From NCBI RefSeq assembly GCF_900637295.1, contig NZ_LR134363.1, positions 1,674,001-1,738,000 on the forward strand: a stretch of DNA of 64,000 nucleotides, given 5' to 3'. Below the pieces are notes generated by a model. The model ran no database searches. It was not told the DNA's origin and worked only from the letters and a program-made list of their open reading frames with translations. Each line of letters starts with the position of its first letter. Position 1 is the first letter of the stretch. The translations under genes were made by a program, and so were the position numbers. This DNA comes from Actinomyces slackii. GTDB taxonomy: Bacteria; Actinomycetota; Actinomycetes; Actinomycetales; Actinomycetaceae. Positions 62,439-64,000 of the stretch are shown piece after piece.

Positions 62439-64000
62439 TGCTGCACCGCCGCACCCTTGACAAGGCATCCCAGCCCGGACTGCGATTCCAGGGCTTCAGG
62501 GCCCTTCCCCTGAGCTCCAAGATCGCCGTGATCATCCTGGGCATCATCGCCCTGGCCGCCATCCTGGCCCCCCTGGTGGCCCCCTACAGCCCCGGTGCCA
62601 CCGGCCTGGCCCAGACCGAGACCGTCACCCATATCGAGGGCGTCGGGGAGGTCACCTCCACCGACCCGGCCGTGGCGCCCTCGGCCTCCCACCTCTTCGG
62701 CACCGATGCCACCGGCCGCGACATCTTCTCGCGCATCGTCCACGGAGCCCGGGTCTCCCTGGTGGTGGGCCTGGCCGCCACCGGGCTGGCGCTGGCCGTG
62801 GCCGCCGTGCTGGGGGCCGTGGCAGCGACCAGCCGAACCTGGATCTCCGAGACCCTCATGCGGCTGCTGGACGTCGTCATGTCCTTCCCCGGGATCGCCC
62901 TGGCCGCGGTGCTCGTCTCGGCGATGTCCACCCGGCTGCCCATGCTGCCGGTGATCATCATCGCCATCGCGGTGCTCTACACGCCCCAGCTCACCCGGGT
63001 GGTGCGCGCCAACATCCTGTCCCAGTTCGGGGAGGACTATGTGGCGGCCAGTCGCGTCATGGGATCGGGCACGGCCTGGATCCTGGCCAAGCACGTGGCC
63101 CGCAACTGCATCGCCCCCATCATGGTCTTCGCCACCGTGCTGGTGGCCGACGCCATCGTCTTCGAGGCCTCCCTGTCCTTCATCGGGGCGGGCATCAAAT
63201 CGGTCAACGCCGCGACCTGGGGAAACATGCTCTCCGAGGGCAAGGCGCTGCTGCTCAGCGGCCACTGGTGGCCCACCTTCTTCCCCGGCCTGATGATCCT
63301 CATCACCACGCTGTGCCTCAACATCCTCTCCGAGGGCCTGACCGACGCCATGGCCTCTCCGCGCATCAAGGCCCGGGCCGACGTCCAGGCCGACGAGGAG
63401 GCCATGGAGACCCGCGCCGCCCGGGACGACAGCGCCTGGCAGGAGGCCGCCGAGGCTGTCACCAAGGCCGCCTCCGCCAAGGAGGAGGCCGGCACCGACG
63501 GCCCCGAGGACCCCGGCGCCGGGGAGGCGCTCAGCCGCAGCGCCCTGACCGGGGTGAGCGCCGCCGCGGTGGAGGATGTGCCCCTGGACAAGCGCCTGAG
63601 CGATCTGCGGGTCTCCGAGCTGGCCCGCGCCGACCGCCTGGTCTACGACAACCCGGGGGCCGAGCCCGTCCTGGAGGTCAAGAACCTGTCCATCGCCTTC
63701 CCCGAGCAGCACGGCGAGGTCGACATCGTCGACTCGGTGTCCTTCTCCGTGCGTCCCGGCGAGGCCATGGGCCTGGTGGGGGAGTCCGGCTGCGGGAAGT
63801 CCATCACCTCCCTGGCGGTCATGGGACTGCTGCCCCCCAGCGCCCGCATCACCGGCGAGATCCTCTTCCAGGGCCGCAACATCCTGGAGATGAGCCCGGC
63901 CGAGCACAATGCGCTGCGCGGCCACGAGATGAGCATGATCTACCAGGACGCCCTGTCCTCCCTCAACCCCTCCATGCTCATCCGCTCCCAGATGAAGCAG
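62438..64000 (+). CDS. ABC importer permease-ATPase fusion (DppC-DppD), partial at right edge
   Basis: 521 codons are visible and the frame is open at the edge. Residues 1-~300 are a DppC-type permease (SSKIAVIILGIIALAAILAPLVAPY, HLFGTDATGRDIFSRIVHGARVSL, EAA loop QFGEDYVAASRVMGSGTAW). A charged, Ala/Glu-rich linker (~305-400) follows. An ATPase domain then begins with VLEVKNLSIAFPEQHG and Walker A LVGESGCGKSITSLAVMGL, then the Q-loop YQDALSSLNPSM. Permease-ATPase fusions are known in actinobacterial peptide transporters. A separate DppF-type ATPase is expected beyond the window. Confidence 0.9.
   Translation, partial: MLHRRTLDKASQPGLRFQGFRALPLSSKIAVIILGIIALAAILAPLVAPYSPGATGLAQTETVTHIEGVGEVTSTDPAVAPSASHLFGTDATGRDIFSRIVHGARVSLVVGLAATGLALAVAAVLGAVAATSRTWISETLMRLLDVVMSFPGIALAAVLVSAMSTRLPMLPVIIIAIAVLYTPQLTRVVRANILSQFGEDYVAASRVMGSGTAWILAKHVARNCIAPIMVFATVLVADAIVFEASLSFIGAGIKSVNAATWGNMLSEGKALLLSGHWWPTFFPGLMILITTLCLNILSEGLTDAMASPRIKARADVQADEEAMETRAARDDSAWQEAAEAVTKAASAKEEAGTDGPEDPGAGEALSRSALTGVSAAAVEDVPLDKRLSDLRVSELARADRLVYDNPGAEPVLEVKNLSIAFPEQHGEVDIVDSVSFSVRPGEAMGLVGESGCGKSITSLAVMGLLPPSARITGEILFQGRNILEMSPAEHNALRGHEMSMIYQDALSSLNPSMLIRSQMKQ

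Overview
The window is a high-G+C actinobacterial chromosome segment, most likely from an oral-type Actinomyces. The best taxonomic pointers are a sortase-anchored surface protein gene followed directly by an LCP-family gene (the arrangement of gspA-lcpA in Actinomyces oris), an AdnAB-type helicase-nuclease pair, a cysteine-free ribosomal protein L32, a cysteine-free RpiB and a tad pilus operon. The genus call is inference; no rRNA is present.

Layout. 0-5.3 kb: a frameshifted partial gene, a NYN-domain protein behind an unusual leader hairpin, an NhaA antiporter fused to a thioredoxin-like domain, an ABC exporter and a DUF3107 protein. 5.5-12.5 kb: the two overlapping helicase-nuclease genes (AdnA/AdnB-like). 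12.5-14.7 kb: a membrane protein behind a possible iron box, and an aminoglycoside-phosphotransferase-fold protein lacking its metal-binding Asp. 14.9-19.5 kb: a seven-gene tad operon (ATPase, two membrane proteins, a pilin-like peptide, three TadE/G-like pseudopilins). 19.6-22.2 kb: a small membrane protein, a LysR regulator and prfB.

22.2-29.7 kb is an accessory island between prfB and ettA. It holds a DUF4143 ATPase behind four 23-bp direct repeats, an Mrr-like nuclease fused to a membrane domain, a decayed IS3 element with a second IS end beside it, a pentapeptide-repeat membrane protein gene split by an intact IS630 element, and an IS5-type relic. Much of it is poorer in G+C than the flanks.

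29.8-39.2 kb is translation and sugar metabolism: ettA, a TesB thioesterase coupled to ptsI, separate glucose-family IIB and IIA proteins, malQ and glycerate kinase. 39.2-51.4 kb: pepN, lcpA, gspA, an M13 peptidase, rpiB, a Nei-type glycosylase, cysE and cysK (cysK preceded by a Cys-rich leader peptide), a YigZ-family protein, rpmF and two tRNA genes. 51.7-56.4 kb: trigger factor, then a TetR-ABC transporter operon with two tandem operator palindromes. 56.5-64 kb: a nucleobase permease fused to a degenerate OHCU-decarboxylase domain, a GntR regulator and a peptide-type ABC importer whose last gene (permease-ATPase fusion) runs off the right edge.

The strongest points for follow-up are regulatory RNA candidates (NYN leader, cysK leader, a 19-bp hairpin inside the 5' end of lcpA), the 23-bp repeats, the base-exact IS630 disruption, and two domains that have lost catalytic residues.
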